A stretch of DNA of 57,379 nucleotides. Source: JBBCJT01 sp037190665. Lineage in GTDB: Bacteria > Pseudomonadota > Alphaproteobacteria > Acetobacterales > Acetobacteraceae. Positions 17,614 through 27,278 of this stretch are shown here, piece after piece. Location: assembly GCA_037190665.1 (NCBI GenBank), contig JBBCJT010000190.1, positions 1 through 57,379 of the forward strand. The letters are read 5' to 3'. How positions within the stretch are numbered: the first letter of the stretch is position 1; the number at the start of each line of letters is the position of its first letter. The notes beneath the pieces were generated by a model that worked only from the letters and a program-made list of their open reading frames with translations, had not been told where the DNA came from and did not search any database. The position numbers were made by a program, and so were the translations under genes.

Positions 17614-17627
17614 TTGATAAATGTCAA
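17614..17627. promoter_or_regulatory. FNR/Dnr box 1 (regulator-proximal)
   Basis: TTGATAAATGTCAA matches TTGAT-N4-ATCAA at 9 of 10 positions. It lies 41 nt upstream of the regulator's GTG start, which suits autoregulation. Confidence 0.65.
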
Positions 17628-17635
17628 TTAAGGAA

Positions 17636-17649
17636 CTGACTCTAATCAA
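17636..17649. promoter_or_regulatory. FNR/Dnr-like box 2 (degenerate)
   Basis: CTGACTCTAATCAA keeps one perfect half-site (ATCAA) and three of five bases of the other. It lies 8 nt from box 1, nearly one helical turn, and could bind a second dimer cooperatively. It is weaker evidence than the two flanking boxes. Confidence 0.4.
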
Positions 17650-17716
17650 ATTGCCACGAACACTTTACCAGATCGTGCCGAACCTGCGTATCCGTGTGCG
17701 GTGTCGGATCGAGTTC

Positions 17717-17730
17717 TTGATCTGAATCAA
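17717..17730. promoter_or_regulatory. FNR/Dnr box 3 upstream of narK (perfect palindrome)
   Basis: TTGATCTGAATCAA matches the FNR consensus at all ten specified bases. Centred about 84 nt before narK ATG 17808, it would put a class II start (site at about -41.5) near 17765, leaving a leader of about 40 nt. The expected target is narK-narGHJI. Confidence 0.75.
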
Positions 17731-17807
17731 CGAAACACACCACAATTCATGACCATGTGGCCGTGGCGCGGATGTCGCGCCAGCGATCAGACTTGGACAG
17801 CGCACCC

Positions 17808-20555
17808 ATGCAAGCCCCTTCGGATGTGAGCCCCGGCGACCAGCGCTCGGCGCTCACAATGAGCACCATCGCCTTCACCGTTTGTTTCGCGGTGTGGACG
17901 ATTTTCTCCATTATCGGCATTCGCATCCGCGAGGAGCTCGGCCTCAGCGAGACGCAGTTCGGCCTGCTTGTCGGCACGCCGATCCTGACGGGCTCGCTGA
18001 TCCGCGTCGCCCTCGGCATCTGGACCGACCAGTACGGCGGGCGGCGGATGTTCGTGCTGGTGATGCTGGCCGCTGCGGTGGCCACGTTCCTGCTGTCCTG
18101 GGCGGAGACCTATCCGCAGATGCTGATCGCCGCCCTCGGCGTGGGCATCGCCGGCGGCTCCTTCTCGGTGGGCGTCGCCTACGTGTCGCGCTGGTATCCG
18201 GCCGGCAAGCAGGGCATCGCGCTGGGCATCTTCGGCGCCGGCAACGTCGGGTCCGCGGTCACCAAGTTCGTCGCGCCCTTCGTGATGATCGCTTTCGGCT
18301 GGCAGGCGGTCGCGCAGCTCTGGGCCGCCGCGCTCGTGGTCATGGCGGCGGTGTTCTGGTTCCTCACCAGGGACGACCCGGTGGTGGCCGAGCGCCGCCG
18401 CACCGGCGAGCGCCCGAAGAGCGGCTGGCTGGAACTGGAGCCGCTGAAGAACGTGCAGGTGTGGCGTTTCTCCCTGTACTACTTCTTCGTCTTCGGCGCC
18501 TTCGTCGCGCTGGCGCTGTGGCTGCCGCAGTACCTGATCAAGGTCTACGGCGTGGACATCGCCACGGCCGGCATGATCGCCGCGTTCTTCTCGGTGCCGG
18601 CCTCGATCTTCCGCGCCTATGGCGGCCACCTGTCGGACGTCTATGGCGCGCGACGGGTGATGTACTGGACCTTCCTGGTCTCGCTCGTCACCACCTTCAT
18701 CCTGTCCTATCCGCCGGCCGACTACACCGTCTACGGCACCCGCGGCCCGGTGACCTTCCACGTCGAGATGGGCGTGGTCGGCTTCACGATCACCGTCTTC
18801 ATCCTCGGCTTCTTCATGGCCCTGGGTAAGGCCGCGGTCTACAAGCACATCCCGCTCTACTACCCGAAGAACGTGGGCTCGGTCGGCGGTCTCGTCGGCA
18901 TGATCGGCGGGCTCGGCGGGTTCGTGCTGCCGATCCTGTTCGGCATCCTGCTCGACATGACGGGGCTGTGGACGAGCTGCTTCATGGCGCTGTTCGTCAT
19001 CGTCGTCGTGTCGCTCACCTGGATGCACGTCGCCATCCGGCAGATGGAGCGGCAGGCCGCGGGCAAGGTGCTCGAAGCCCTGCCGCCGTTCCCCGAGATG
19101 CAGGACATGCCGAAGCCGGTGCCGGTGGGCGCCGCGGGTGGCGTGCTCACCGACTGGCGGCCGGAGGATGCCGGTTTCTGGCAGACGACCGGCCGGCGCA
19201 TCGCGCGGCGGAACCTGTGGCTGTCGATCCCCGCGCTGCTGCTGTCCTTCGCGGTCTGGCAGATCTGGTCCGTGGTCGTCGCCAAGCTGCCGCTGGTCGG
19301 TTTCAGGCTGACGCCCGACCAGCTCTTCTGGCTCGCAGCACTGCCCGGTCTGTCGGGCGCGACGCTGCGCATCTTCTACTCCTTCATGGTGCCGATCTTC
19401 GGCGGGCGGCTGTGGACGACGCTGTCCACCTGGTCGCTGATCATCCCCGCGCTCGGCATCGGCTACGCGGTGCAGAACCCGGACACGCCCTACATCGTGC
19501 TGGTCGGCCTCGCGCTGCTCTGCGGCTTCGGCGGCGGTAACTTCGCCTCCTCGATGTCCAACATCTCCTTCTTCTTCCCGAAGTCGGAGAAGGGCAACGC
19601 GCTGGCGCTGAACGCGGGGCTGGGCAATCTCGGCGTCAGCGTGGTGCAGTTCACCGTGCCGCTCGCGATCACCGCCGGCATCTTCGGGGGCTTCGGCGGC
19701 GACCCGGCCATGGTGAGCACGCCGGCCGGCCCGGCGCCGCTGTGGCTGCAGAACGCGGGCTTCCTGTTCGTGCCGTTCATCGTGATCTCGGCCTTCGCGG
19801 CCTGGTTCGGTATGAACGACATCGCCTCCGCGCGGGCGTCTTTCTCCGAACAGGCAGTGATCTTCCGCCGCCGGCACAACTGGATCATGTGCTGGCTGTA
19901 CACCGGCACCTTCGGGTCCTTCATCGGCTACTCCGCCGGCTTCCCGCTGCTGACACGGATGCTGTTCCCGGAGATCGACGTGCTGCACTACGCCTTCCTC
20001 GGCCCGCTGGTGGGCGCGCTGTCGCGCTCCGGCACCGGCTGGATGTCGGACCGCTACGGCGGCGGGCGGGTGACCTTCTGGACCTTCGTCGCGATGATCC
20101 TCGGCGTCGGCGCGGTGCTGTACTTCATCGCCATCAAGGACCAGCCCGGCGCGTTCTGGGGCTTCTTCGCGGCCTTCCTGGTGCTGTTCTTCGCCACCGG
20201 CGTCGGCAACGCCTCCACCTTCCAGATGATCCCCGCGATCATGCGCATCGAGATGGACCGGCTGATGCCCGGCGCCGAGACCGAGGCGAAGCGCCTTCAG
20301 GCGGAGAAGGAATCCGCCGCGATCACCGGCTTCACCTCCGCCATCGCCGCCTTCGGCGCCTTCTTCATCCCGAAGGGCTACGGCAGCTCGATCGCCGCGA
20401 CCGGCGGGCCGGAGGCCGCGCTGTGGACCTTCCTGATCTTCTACGTAAGCTGCCTGCTGATCACCTGGAGCATCTACACCCGTAGAGGCGGCATGCTGCA
20501 CGCGGTTGAGAGATCGCGTGGTGCCGCCTCCCTGCAACCCGCCGCCGCGGCCTGA
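17808..20555 (+). CDS. narK: Fused NarK1-NarK2 nitrate/nitrite transporter
   Basis: At 915 residues and about 24 membrane segments this is two major-facilitator proteins in one chain. Half one (to about residue 420) has the MFS signature IWTDQYGGRRMF and a nitrate-signature-like GNVGSAVTKFVAP. Half two (from about 455) has GGGNFASSMSNISFFFPKS and the nitrate signature GLGNLGVSVVQF. Such fusions are known in Paracoccus, where half one resembles a proton/nitrate symporter and half two a nitrate/nitrite antiporter. ATG 17808 is preferred over 17772 because of the FNR box position. It lies 17 nt upstream of narG and supplies it with substrate. Confidence 0.92.
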   Translation: MQAPSDVSPGDQRSALTMSTIAFTVCFAVWTIFSIIGIRIREELGLSETQFGLLVGTPILTGSLIRVALGIWTDQYGGRRMFVLVMLAAAVATFLLSWAETYPQMLIAALGVGIAGGSFSVGVAYVSRWYPAGKQGIALGIFGAGNVGSAVTKFVAPFVMIAFGWQAVAQLWAAALVVMAAVFWFLTRDDPVVAERRRTGERPKSGWLELEPLKNVQVWRFSLYYFFVFGAFVALALWLPQYLIKVYGVDIATAGMIAAFFSVPASIFRAYGGHLSDVYGARRVMYWTFLVSLVTTFILSYPPADYTVYGTRGPVTFHVEMGVVGFTITVFILGFFMALGKAAVYKHIPLYYPKNVGSVGGLVGMIGGLGGFVLPILFGILLDMTGLWTSCFMALFVIVVVSLTWMHVAIRQMERQAAGKVLEALPPFPEMQDMPKPVPVGAAGGVLTDWRPEDAGFWQTTGRRIARRNLWLSIPALLLSFAVWQIWSVVVAKLPLVGFRLTPDQLFWLAALPGLSGATLRIFYSFMVPIFGGRLWTTLSTWSLIIPALGIGYAVQNPDTPYIVLVGLALLCGFGGGNFASSMSNISFFFPKSEKGNALALNAGLGNLGVSVVQFTVPLAITAGIFGGFGGDPAMVSTPAGPAPLWLQNAGFLFVPFIVISAFAAWFGMNDIASARASFSEQAVIFRRRHNWIMCWLYTGTFGSFIGYSAGFPLLTRMLFPEIDVLHYAFLGPLVGALSRSGTGWMSDRYGGGRVTFWTFVAMILGVGAVLYFIAIKDQPGAFWGFFAAFLVLFFATGVGNASTFQMIPAIMRIEMDRLMPGAETEAKRLQAEKESAAITGFTSAIAAFGAFFIPKGYGSSIAATGGPEAALWTFLIFYVSCLLITWSIYTRRGGMLHAVERSRGAASLQPAAAA

Positions 20556-20572
20556 CGGAGCAGAGAAGACCA

Positions 20573-23500
20573 ATGTCCCATTTTCTCGATCGATTGACCT
20601 TCTTCCGCCGCAACGTCGAACCGTTCTCCAACGGCCACGGCATCAAGACGGACGAGGATCGTTCCTGGGAGGACGGCTACCGGAAGCGGTGGCAGCACGA
20701 CAAGATCGTGCGCTCCACCCACGGCGTGAACTGCACCGGTTCGTGCTCCTGGAAGATCTACGTCAAGGGCGGGATCGTTACCTGGGAGACGCAGCAGACC
20801 GATTACCCGCGCACCCGGCCCGACCTGCCGAACCATGAGCCGCGCGGTTGTTCCCGTGGCGCGTCCTACTCCTGGTATCTCTACTCGGGCGCGCGGCTGA
20901 AGTACCCGATGGTGCGCGGCCGGCTGCTGCGGCTGTGGCGCAAGGCGCGTGAGACGATGACGCCGGTCGCGGCCTGGACCTCCATCGTGAGCGATCCGGA
21001 GAAGCGCGCGTCCTATACCAAGATCCGCGGCCATGGCGGCTTCGTGCGCGCCACCTGGGACGAGGTGAACGAGATCGTCGCCGCGGCCAACGCCTACACG
21101 GCGAAGACCTACGGGCCGGACCGGGTGATCGGCTTCTCGCCGATCCCGGCGATGTCGATGATCTCCTATGCGGCCGGCGCGCGCTACCTGTCGCTGCTCG
21201 GCGGCGTGTGCATGTCCTTCTACGACTGGTACTGCGACCTGCCGCCGGCCTCCCCGCAGACCTGGGGCGAGCAGACGGACGTGCCGGAGAGTGCCGACTG
21301 GTACAACGCCGGCTACCTGATCCTGTGGGGGTCGAACGTGCCGCAGACGCGCACGCCGGACGCCCATTTCTACACCGAGGTCCGCTACAAGGGCACCAAG
21401 AGCGCGGTGGTCAGCCCGGATTATGCCGAGGCGACCAAGTTCGCGGATATCTGGCTGAACCCGAAGCAGGGCACGGACGCGGCGCTCGCGATGGCGATGG
21501 GCCACGTGATCCTGCGGGAGTACCATCTCGACCGCGAGGTGCCGTACTTCCGCGACTACGCGCGCCGCTACTCGGACATGCCGTTCCTGGTGCGGCTGGA
21601 GGAGAAGGACGGGCGGCTGGTGCCGCAGCGGCTGCTGCGCACGTCGGAACTGCCGGACAATCTCGGCCAGCAGAACAACCCGGACTGGAAGACGGTCGCC
21701 TTCGACGAGACGACCGGCGGGCTGGTCGCTCCGCAGGGGTCCGTCGGCTACCGCTGGGGGGAGCAGGGCAAGTGGAACCTCGAGGAGAAGGACGGCGAGG
21801 GCAACGCGACCCATCTGCTGCTGTCGCTCCGCGGGCCGGACGCCGAGATCGCCGCGGTTGACTTCCCCTACTTCGGCGGCCGTGCCACCGAGCACTTCGT
21901 CGCCACCGAGCATGGCGAGATCCTGACGCGCAACCTGCCGGTCCGCCGTGTCCGCCTCGCCGACGGGACCGAGGCGCGCGTCGCCACGGTGCACGATCTG
22001 CTGATGGCGAACTACGGACTCGACCGCGGCTTCGGCGGCGAGAACGTTGCCCGCTCCTACGACGATGACGTGCCCTTCACCCCGGCCTGGGCCGAGCGGG
22101 TGACGGGGGTTAAGCGCGAGGCGATCATCACCGTCGCGCGCGAATTCGCCACCAACGCCGAGAAGACCAACGGCCGCTCGATGGTGATCATCGGCGCCGG
22201 CATCAACCACTGGTACCACATGGACATGGCGTACCGGGGGGTGATCAACCTTCTGGTGTTCTGTGGCGCCGTGGGGCAGTCCGGCGGCGGCTGGTCGCAC
22301 TACGTCGGGCAGGAGAAGCTGCGCCCGCAGACGGGCTGGACGCCGCTGACCTTCGCGCTCGACTGGGCGCGGCCGCCGCGGCACATGAACTCGACGTCGT
22401 TCTGGTACGCGCACACCGATCAGTGGCGCTACGAGACGCTGACCGCATCGGAGATCGTCTCGCCCACCGCGCCCGAGGGCGACTGGGAGCAGAGCTTCAT
22501 CGACTACAACGTGCGCGCGGAGCGGATGGGCTGGCTGCCGTCTGCGCCGCAGCTCAAGCAGAACCCGCTGTCGATCGCCACGCGGGCGAAGGCCGCCGGC
22601 ATGGAACCGGCAGCCTACGTGGCCGGCGCGCTGAAGTCGGGCGAGCTGGAAATGTCGTGCCACGACCCGGACGATCCGGCGAACTGGCCGCGCAACCTGT
22701 TTGTCTGGCGCTCCAACCTGCTCGGATCGTCGGGCAAGGGGCACGAGTACTTCCTCAAGCACCTGCTCGGCACGTCGCATGGCGTGATGGGCAAGGACCT
22801 CGGCGCGGAAGGATCGGTGCGCAACAAGGAAGTCGCCTGGCACGAGGACGCGCCGAAGGGCAAGCTCGACCTGCTGGTCACGCTTGACTTCCGCATGTCC
22901 ACCACTTGCGTCTACTCGGACATCGTGCTGCCGACGGCGACCTGGTACGAGAAGAACGACCTCAACACCTCGGACATGCACCCGTTCATCCATCCGCTCT
23001 CGGCGGCGGTGGACCCGTCCTGGGAAGCGCGGTCGGACTGGGAGATCTACAAGGGCATCGCCAAGGCGTTCTCGAACGTCGCGCCCGAGGTGCTCGGCGT
23101 GGAGCAGGACACGGTGCTGACTCCGATCCAGCACGACAGCCCGGCCGAACTGGCGCAGGCGCTGGACGTGAAGGACTGGAAGCGCGGCGAGGTGGAGCCG
23201 ATCCCCGGCAAGACCATGCCCACGGTCAGCGTGATCGCTCGCGACTATCCCAACCTCTACGCGCGCTTCACCGCGCTCGGCCCGCTGATGACCAAGATCG
23301 GCAACGGCGGTAAGGGCATCGCCTGGAACACCGAGCATGAGGTCCACGCGCTGGGCGAGCTGAACGGTGTGCATACCGAAGGCCCGACCAAGGGTATGCC
23401 CAAGATCGAGACCGACATCGACGCGACCGAGGTCGTGCTGATGCTGGCACCCGAGACCAACGGCGAGGTCGCGGTGAAGGCGTGGGAGGCGCTGTCGAAG

Positions 23501-24304
23501 GCCACGGGCCGCGAACACGCGCATCTGGCACTGCCGAAGGAAGACGAGAAGATCCGTTTCCGCGACATCCAGGCCCAGCCGCGCAAGATCATCTCCTCGC
23601 CCACCTGGTCGGGCATCGAGAGCGAGAAGGTCTGCTACAACGCCGGCTACACCAACGTGCACGAGCTGATCCCATGGCGCACGCTGACCGGCCGGCAGCA
23701 GCTCTATCAGGATCACCTGTGGATGCGCGCCTTCGGCGAGGAATTGGTGACGTGGAAGCCGCCGGTGGACCTGAAGACCATCCCCGGCGTGAAGGGCGCG
23801 CGCCCCAACGGCAACAAGGAGATCGTGCTCAACTTCCTCACGCCGCACCAGAAGTGGGGCATCCACTCCACCTATACCGACAACCTGCTGATGCTCACGC
23901 TCAACCGCGGCGGGCCAGTGGTGTGGATCTCGGAGACCGATGCGAAATCGGCGGGGATCGAGGACAACGACTGGGTGGAGGTCTTCAACGCGAACGGCGC
24001 GCTGACCGCGCGCGCCGTGGTGTCTCAGCGCATCATGGACGGGATGATGCTGATGTACCACGCGCAGGAGAAGATCATTAACACTCCCGGCTCGGAGATG
24101 ACGGGCAACCGTGGCGGCATCCACAACTCCGTCACCCGCACCGTGCTGAAGCCCACGCACATGATCGGCGGCTACGCCCATCAGGCGTACGGCTTCAACT
24201 ACTACGGCACGGTGGGTTCCAACCGCGACGAGTTCGTGGTGGTGCGGAAGATGGCGAACGTGGACTGGCTCGAACGCCCTCTGGCAAAGGAGGCAGCAGA
24301 GTGA
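20573..24304 (+). CDS. narG: Respiratory nitrate reductase alpha subunit
   Basis: This 1243-residue molybdenum bis-MGD subunit reduces nitrate to nitrite on the cytoplasmic side. The FS0 iron-sulfur cluster ligands are His50, Cys54, Cys58 and Cys93 (HGVNCTGSC, RGCSRG). The DWYCDLPPASPQTWGEQTD block carries the Asp that ligates molybdenum. The N-terminus MSHFLDRLTFFR lacks a twin-arginine signal, as expected for the membrane-bound NarG. Full length, with no break seen. It overlaps narH by 4 nt. Confidence 0.98.
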   Translation: MSHFLDRLTFFRRNVEPFSNGHGIKTDEDRSWEDGYRKRWQHDKIVRSTHGVNCTGSCSWKIYVKGGIVTWETQQTDYPRTRPDLPNHEPRGCSRGASYSWYLYSGARLKYPMVRGRLLRLWRKARETMTPVAAWTSIVSDPEKRASYTKIRGHGGFVRATWDEVNEIVAAANAYTAKTYGPDRVIGFSPIPAMSMISYAAGARYLSLLGGVCMSFYDWYCDLPPASPQTWGEQTDVPESADWYNAGYLILWGSNVPQTRTPDAHFYTEVRYKGTKSAVVSPDYAEATKFADIWLNPKQGTDAALAMAMGHVILREYHLDREVPYFRDYARRYSDMPFLVRLEEKDGRLVPQRLLRTSELPDNLGQQNNPDWKTVAFDETTGGLVAPQGSVGYRWGEQGKWNLEEKDGEGNATHLLLSLRGPDAEIAAVDFPYFGGRATEHFVATEHGEILTRNLPVRRVRLADGTEARVATVHDLLMANYGLDRGFGGENVARSYDDDVPFTPAWAERVTGVKREAIITVAREFATNAEKTNGRSMVIIGAGINHWYHMDMAYRGVINLLVFCGAVGQSGGGWSHYVGQEKLRPQTGWTPLTFALDWARPPRHMNSTSFWYAHTDQWRYETLTASEIVSPTAPEGDWEQSFIDYNVRAERMGWLPSAPQLKQNPLSIATRAKAAGMEPAAYVAGALKSGELEMSCHDPDDPANWPRNLFVWRSNLLGSSGKGHEYFLKHLLGTSHGVMGKDLGAEGSVRNKEVAWHEDAPKGKLDLLVTLDFRMSTTCVYSDIVLPTATWYEKNDLNTSDMHPFIHPLSAAVDPSWEARSDWEIYKGIAKAFSNVAPEVLGVEQDTVLTPIQHDSPAELAQALDVKDWKRGEVEPIPGKTMPTVSVIARDYPNLYARFTALGPLMTKIGNGGKGIAWNTEHEVHALGELNGVHTEGPTKGMPKIETDIDATEVVLMLAPETNGEVAVKAWEALSKATGREHAHLALPKEDEKIRFRDIQAQPRKIISSPTWSGIESEKVCYNAGYTNVHELIPWRTLTGRQQLYQDHLWMRAFGEELVTWKPPVDLKTIPGVKGARPNGNKEIVLNFLTPHQKWGIHSTYTDNLLMLTLNRGGPVVWISETDAKSAGIEDNDWVEVFNANGALTARAVVSQRIMDGMMLMYHAQEKIINTPGSEMTGNRGGIHNSVTRTVLKPTHMIGGYAHQAYGFNYYGTVGSNRDEFVVVRKMANVDWLERPLAKEAAE

Positions 24305-25827
24305 AGATCCGTGCGCAGATCGCGATGGTGCTGAACCTCGACAAGTGCATCGGGTGTCACACCTGTTCGGTCACCTGCAAGAACGTGTGGACCAATCGCG
24401 AGGGCGTCGAATACGCCTGGTTCAACAACGTCGAGACCAAGCCCGGCGTCGGCTACCCGCGCGAATGGGAGAACCAGAAGCGCTGGAACGGCGGCTGGAA
24501 GCGGCGGCGCAACGGCCGCATCGAGCCGCGGATGGGCGCGAAGTGGCGGGTGCTCGCGAACATCTTCGCCAACCCCGACCTGCCGGAGATCGACGACTAC
24601 TACGAGCCCTTCACCTTCGATCACCCGCACCTGCAGAACGCGCCGGAGGTGGAGGCTTTCCCCACCGCGCGGCCGCGTTCGGCGATCACCGGCGAGCGGA
24701 TGGAGAAGATCAACTGGGGCCCGAACTGGGAGGAGATCCTCGGCGGCGAGTTCTCCAAGCGGTCGAAGGACGTGAACTTCGAAGGTGTCCAGAAGGACAT
24801 CTACGGCCAGTTCGAAAACACGTTCATGATGTACCTGCCGCGGCTGTGCGAACACTGTCTCAACCCGGCCTGCGTCGCGGTCTGCCCGTCGGGCGCGATC
24901 TACAAGCGCGAGGCCGATGGCATCGTGCTGATCGATCAGGACAAGTGCCGCGGCTGGCGCATGTGCGTGTCCGGCTGCCCGTACAAGAAGATCTACTACA
25001 ACTGGTCGTCCGGTAAGTCGGAGAAGTGCATCTTCTGCTTCCCGCGCATCGAGGCCGGCCAGCCGACCGTCTGTTCCGAGACCTGCGTGGGGCGCATCCG
25101 CTATCTCGGCGTGCTGCTCTACGACGCCGACCGGATCGAGGCGGCGGCGAGCGTGCCGGACGAGAAGGACCTGTATCAGGCCCAGCTCGACCTGTTCCTC
25201 GACCCCAAGGACCCGGCGGTGATCGCCCAGGCGCGCGCCGACGGCATCCCGGAAGCCTGGATCGAGGCGGCGGTGAAGTCGCCGATCTGGAAGATGGCGA
25301 TGGAGTGGAAGGTCGCCTTCCCGCTGCATCCCGAGTACCGCACGCTGCCGATGGTCTGGTACGTGCCGCCGCTCTCGCCCATCCAGTCCGCCGCCGCAGC
25401 GGGCCAGATGGGCGTGGAGGACGGGATGCCCGACATCCGCTCGCTGCGCATCCCGCTGCGCTACCTCGCCAACCTGCTCACCGCCGGCCATGAGGAGCCG
25501 GTGGCGCTCGCGCTGGAACGGATGCTGGCGATGCGCGGCTACATGCGGGCGAAGACGGTGGACGGGCGGCTGGACGAGGCGATCGCGGGCCGTGTCGGGC
25601 TGACGGGGGGCGCGATCGAGGAGATGTACCACGTGATGGCGATCGCCAATTACGAGGACCGCTTCGTCATCCCCACCGCGCACCGCGAATGGAGCGAGGA
25701 CGCCTACGATCTGCGCGGGTCCTGCGGCTTCTCCTTCGGCAACGGCTGCAACGGCGACGACGCCGCCACCCCCAGCCTGTTCGGCGGCAAGCCGCGCAAG
25801 GCCACGAACCCGGTGGAGATGGCCTGA
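24301..25827 (+). CDS. narH: Respiratory nitrate reductase beta subunit
   Basis: This 508-residue electron-transfer subunit links the NarI hemes to NarG. Four cysteine groups are visible: CIGCHTCSVTC, CEHCLNPACVAVCP, CRGWRMCVSGCP and CIFCFPR...CSETC. The Trp in CxxWxxC is the usual mark of the [3Fe-4S] cluster in NarH. Translation starts at GTG 24301, inside the end of narG. It shares one base with narJ at the junction. Confidence 0.98.
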   Translation: MKIRAQIAMVLNLDKCIGCHTCSVTCKNVWTNREGVEYAWFNNVETKPGVGYPREWENQKRWNGGWKRRRNGRIEPRMGAKWRVLANIFANPDLPEIDDYYEPFTFDHPHLQNAPEVEAFPTARPRSAITGERMEKINWGPNWEEILGGEFSKRSKDVNFEGVQKDIYGQFENTFMMYLPRLCEHCLNPACVAVCPSGAIYKREADGIVLIDQDKCRGWRMCVSGCPYKKIYYNWSSGKSEKCIFCFPRIEAGQPTVCSETCVGRIRYLGVLLYDADRIEAAASVPDEKDLYQAQLDLFLDPKDPAVIAQARADGIPEAWIEAAVKSPIWKMAMEWKVAFPLHPEYRTLPMVWYVPPLSPIQSAAAAGQMGVEDGMPDIRSLRIPLRYLANLLTAGHEEPVALALERMLAMRGYMRAKTVDGRLDEAIAGRVGLTGGAIEEMYHVMAIANYEDRFVIPTAHREWSEDAYDLRGSCGFSFGNGCNGDDAATPSLFGGKPRKATNPVEMA

Positions 25828-26513
25828 TGGTGGAAATTGTCACCCCATCGGCGCGCGCGTTGTCGGCCCTGCTGACCTACCCGACCCGGGAACTCTGCGC
25901 GGCGGCGGACGAGATCGCCTCCGTGCTGGAAGCCGATGGGCGGCTTCCGGCCTCGGCGCACGCCGGGCTCGCCCCGCTGCTGAATGACCTGCGCACGCAG
26001 GACGTCTACGCGCTGCAGGAACGATACGTGGACCTGTTCGACCGGGGTCGGCATTTCTCGCTGCACCTGTTCGAGCATGTGCATGGCGAAAGCCGGGATC
26101 GCGGGCAGGCCATGGTCGATCTCGCCTCCCTCTACGAGAAGGCGGGGCTGCTCGCCGCGCCGAACGAACTGCCCGACTACCTGCCCCTGTTCCTCGAATA
26201 CCTCGCCACGCGGCCGGTCGCGGAAGCGCGCGGGTTGATCGACGAGACGGCGCATATCCTTTCGGCGCTCGAAACCCGGCTCGCTGGCCGGGGTTCGTCC
26301 TATGCCGCTGTCTTCACTGCCATCCGCGCGCTTGGTGGCGCGGCGCTGGTCGCCCCGGACGAGCCCGCGGCGCCGGAGCCGGATCTCGATCCGGAGTGGG
26401 AGGAAACGCAGGTGACGTTCGGGCCGGGCGATGCGGCCGACGGCTGTTCGGCTGACAGGCTGCGCATGCGGATGCGCGCGGCGCGCCGGGATGCGCGCGG
26501 CGCGGCCGCCTGA
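25827..26513 (+). CDS. narJ: Nitrate reductase molybdenum cofactor assembly chaperone
   Basis: This 228-residue all-helical protein of the TorD/NarJ family binds NarG during cofactor loading and is not part of the final enzyme. Family features are LSALLTYPTRELCAA near the N-terminus, the YVDLFDRGRHFSLHLFEHVHGESRDRG block, and the following LPDYLPLFLEYLA helix. The ATG overlaps the narH stop (TGATG). The C-terminus has an acidic stretch and an Arg-rich tail typical of variable ends in this family. Confidence 0.95.
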   Translation: MVEIVTPSARALSALLTYPTRELCAAADEIASVLEADGRLPASAHAGLAPLLNDLRTQDVYALQERYVDLFDRGRHFSLHLFEHVHGESRDRGQAMVDLASLYEKAGLLAAPNELPDYLPLFLEYLATRPVAEARGLIDETAHILSALETRLAGRGSSYAAVFTAIRALGGAALVAPDEPAAPEPDLDPEWEETQVTFGPGDAADGCSADRLRMRMRAARRDARGAAA

Positions 26514-26529
26514 AGGGAAGGACACGGCA

Positions 26530-27276
26530 ATGGCCGCTTATCTGAATGCCGCGGTGTTCGGCTGGTATCCGTATCTGGCGCTGACCGTCTTCCTGCTCGG
26601 CAGCCTGGTGCGGTTCGACCGCGAGCAGTACACGTGGCGCACCGGCTCCTCGCAGCTCCTGCGCCGCAAGCAGCTCCGCTGGGGATCCAACCTGTTCCAT
26701 GTCGGCATCCTCATCATCTTCTTCGGACATGCGGCAGGCCTGCTCACGCCGATCGCCGTGTTCGACTGGCTGGGCATCAGCCACAGCTTCAAGCAGGGGA
26801 TGGCGATCGTCATCGGCGGCGTGGCAGGCGTGATGTGCTTCATCGGCATCGCGCTGCTCGCCCATCGCCGGCTGTTCGATCCGCGCATCCGCGCCACCTC
26901 CAGCTTCGGCGACACGGCGATCCTGCTGCTGCTGTGGGTGCAGCTCGTGCTCGGCCTCGGCACCATCTTCGTCTCGCTGGACCATATGGACGGGCATGAG
27001 ATGGTGAAGTTCATGTACTGGGCGCAGGGGATCCTGACGCTGCAGCCTTCGGCCGCCGCCTACATCGCGGACGCGCACTGGCTGTTCAAGGCGCACATCT
27101 TCTTCGGCCTGACCATCTTCCTGGTCTTCCCGTTCACCCGCCTCGTCCATGTCTGGAGCGCGCCGGTCTGGTATCTCGGCCGCACCGGCTACCAGGTGGT
27201 GCGCGGCGGCGGCGTGGCCTCCGAGGCGGCGCGGCGGCAGGCCCAGGCGATGGCCAACGGGCGGCGGGCGGCCTGA
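26530..27276 (+). CDS. narI: Respiratory nitrate reductase gamma subunit (cytochrome b)
   Basis: This 248-residue membrane subunit with about five helices takes electrons from quinol through two b hemes. Paired heme His residues are seen in LFHVGILIIFFGHAAGL and in HWLFKAHIFFG...RLVHVW. The start at ATG 26530 follows GAAGGACA by about 7 nt and gives the normal NarI length. It completes the narGHJI set, all in one orientation with minimal spacing. Confidence 0.96.
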   Translation: MAAYLNAAVFGWYPYLALTVFLLGSLVRFDREQYTWRTGSSQLLRRKQLRWGSNLFHVGILIIFFGHAAGLLTPIAVFDWLGISHSFKQGMAIVIGGVAGVMCFIGIALLAHRRLFDPRIRATSSFGDTAILLLLWVQLVLGLGTIFVSLDHMDGHEMVKFMYWAQGILTLQPSAAAYIADAHWLFKAHIFFGLTIFLVFPFTRLVHVWSAPVWYLGRTGYQVVRGGGVASEAARRQAQAMANGRRAA

Positions 27277-27278
27277 TC

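Noticed and set aside
17787..20573. 928-codon minus-strand open frame opposite narK
   Set aside because: The translation is a low-complexity run of Arg, Glu, His and Gly. The plus strand is a clear transporter.
20474..24181. 1235-codon minus-strand open frame opposite narG
   Set aside because: No domain or motif, and composition typical of an antisense shadow in high-GC DNA. NarG is complete on the other strand.
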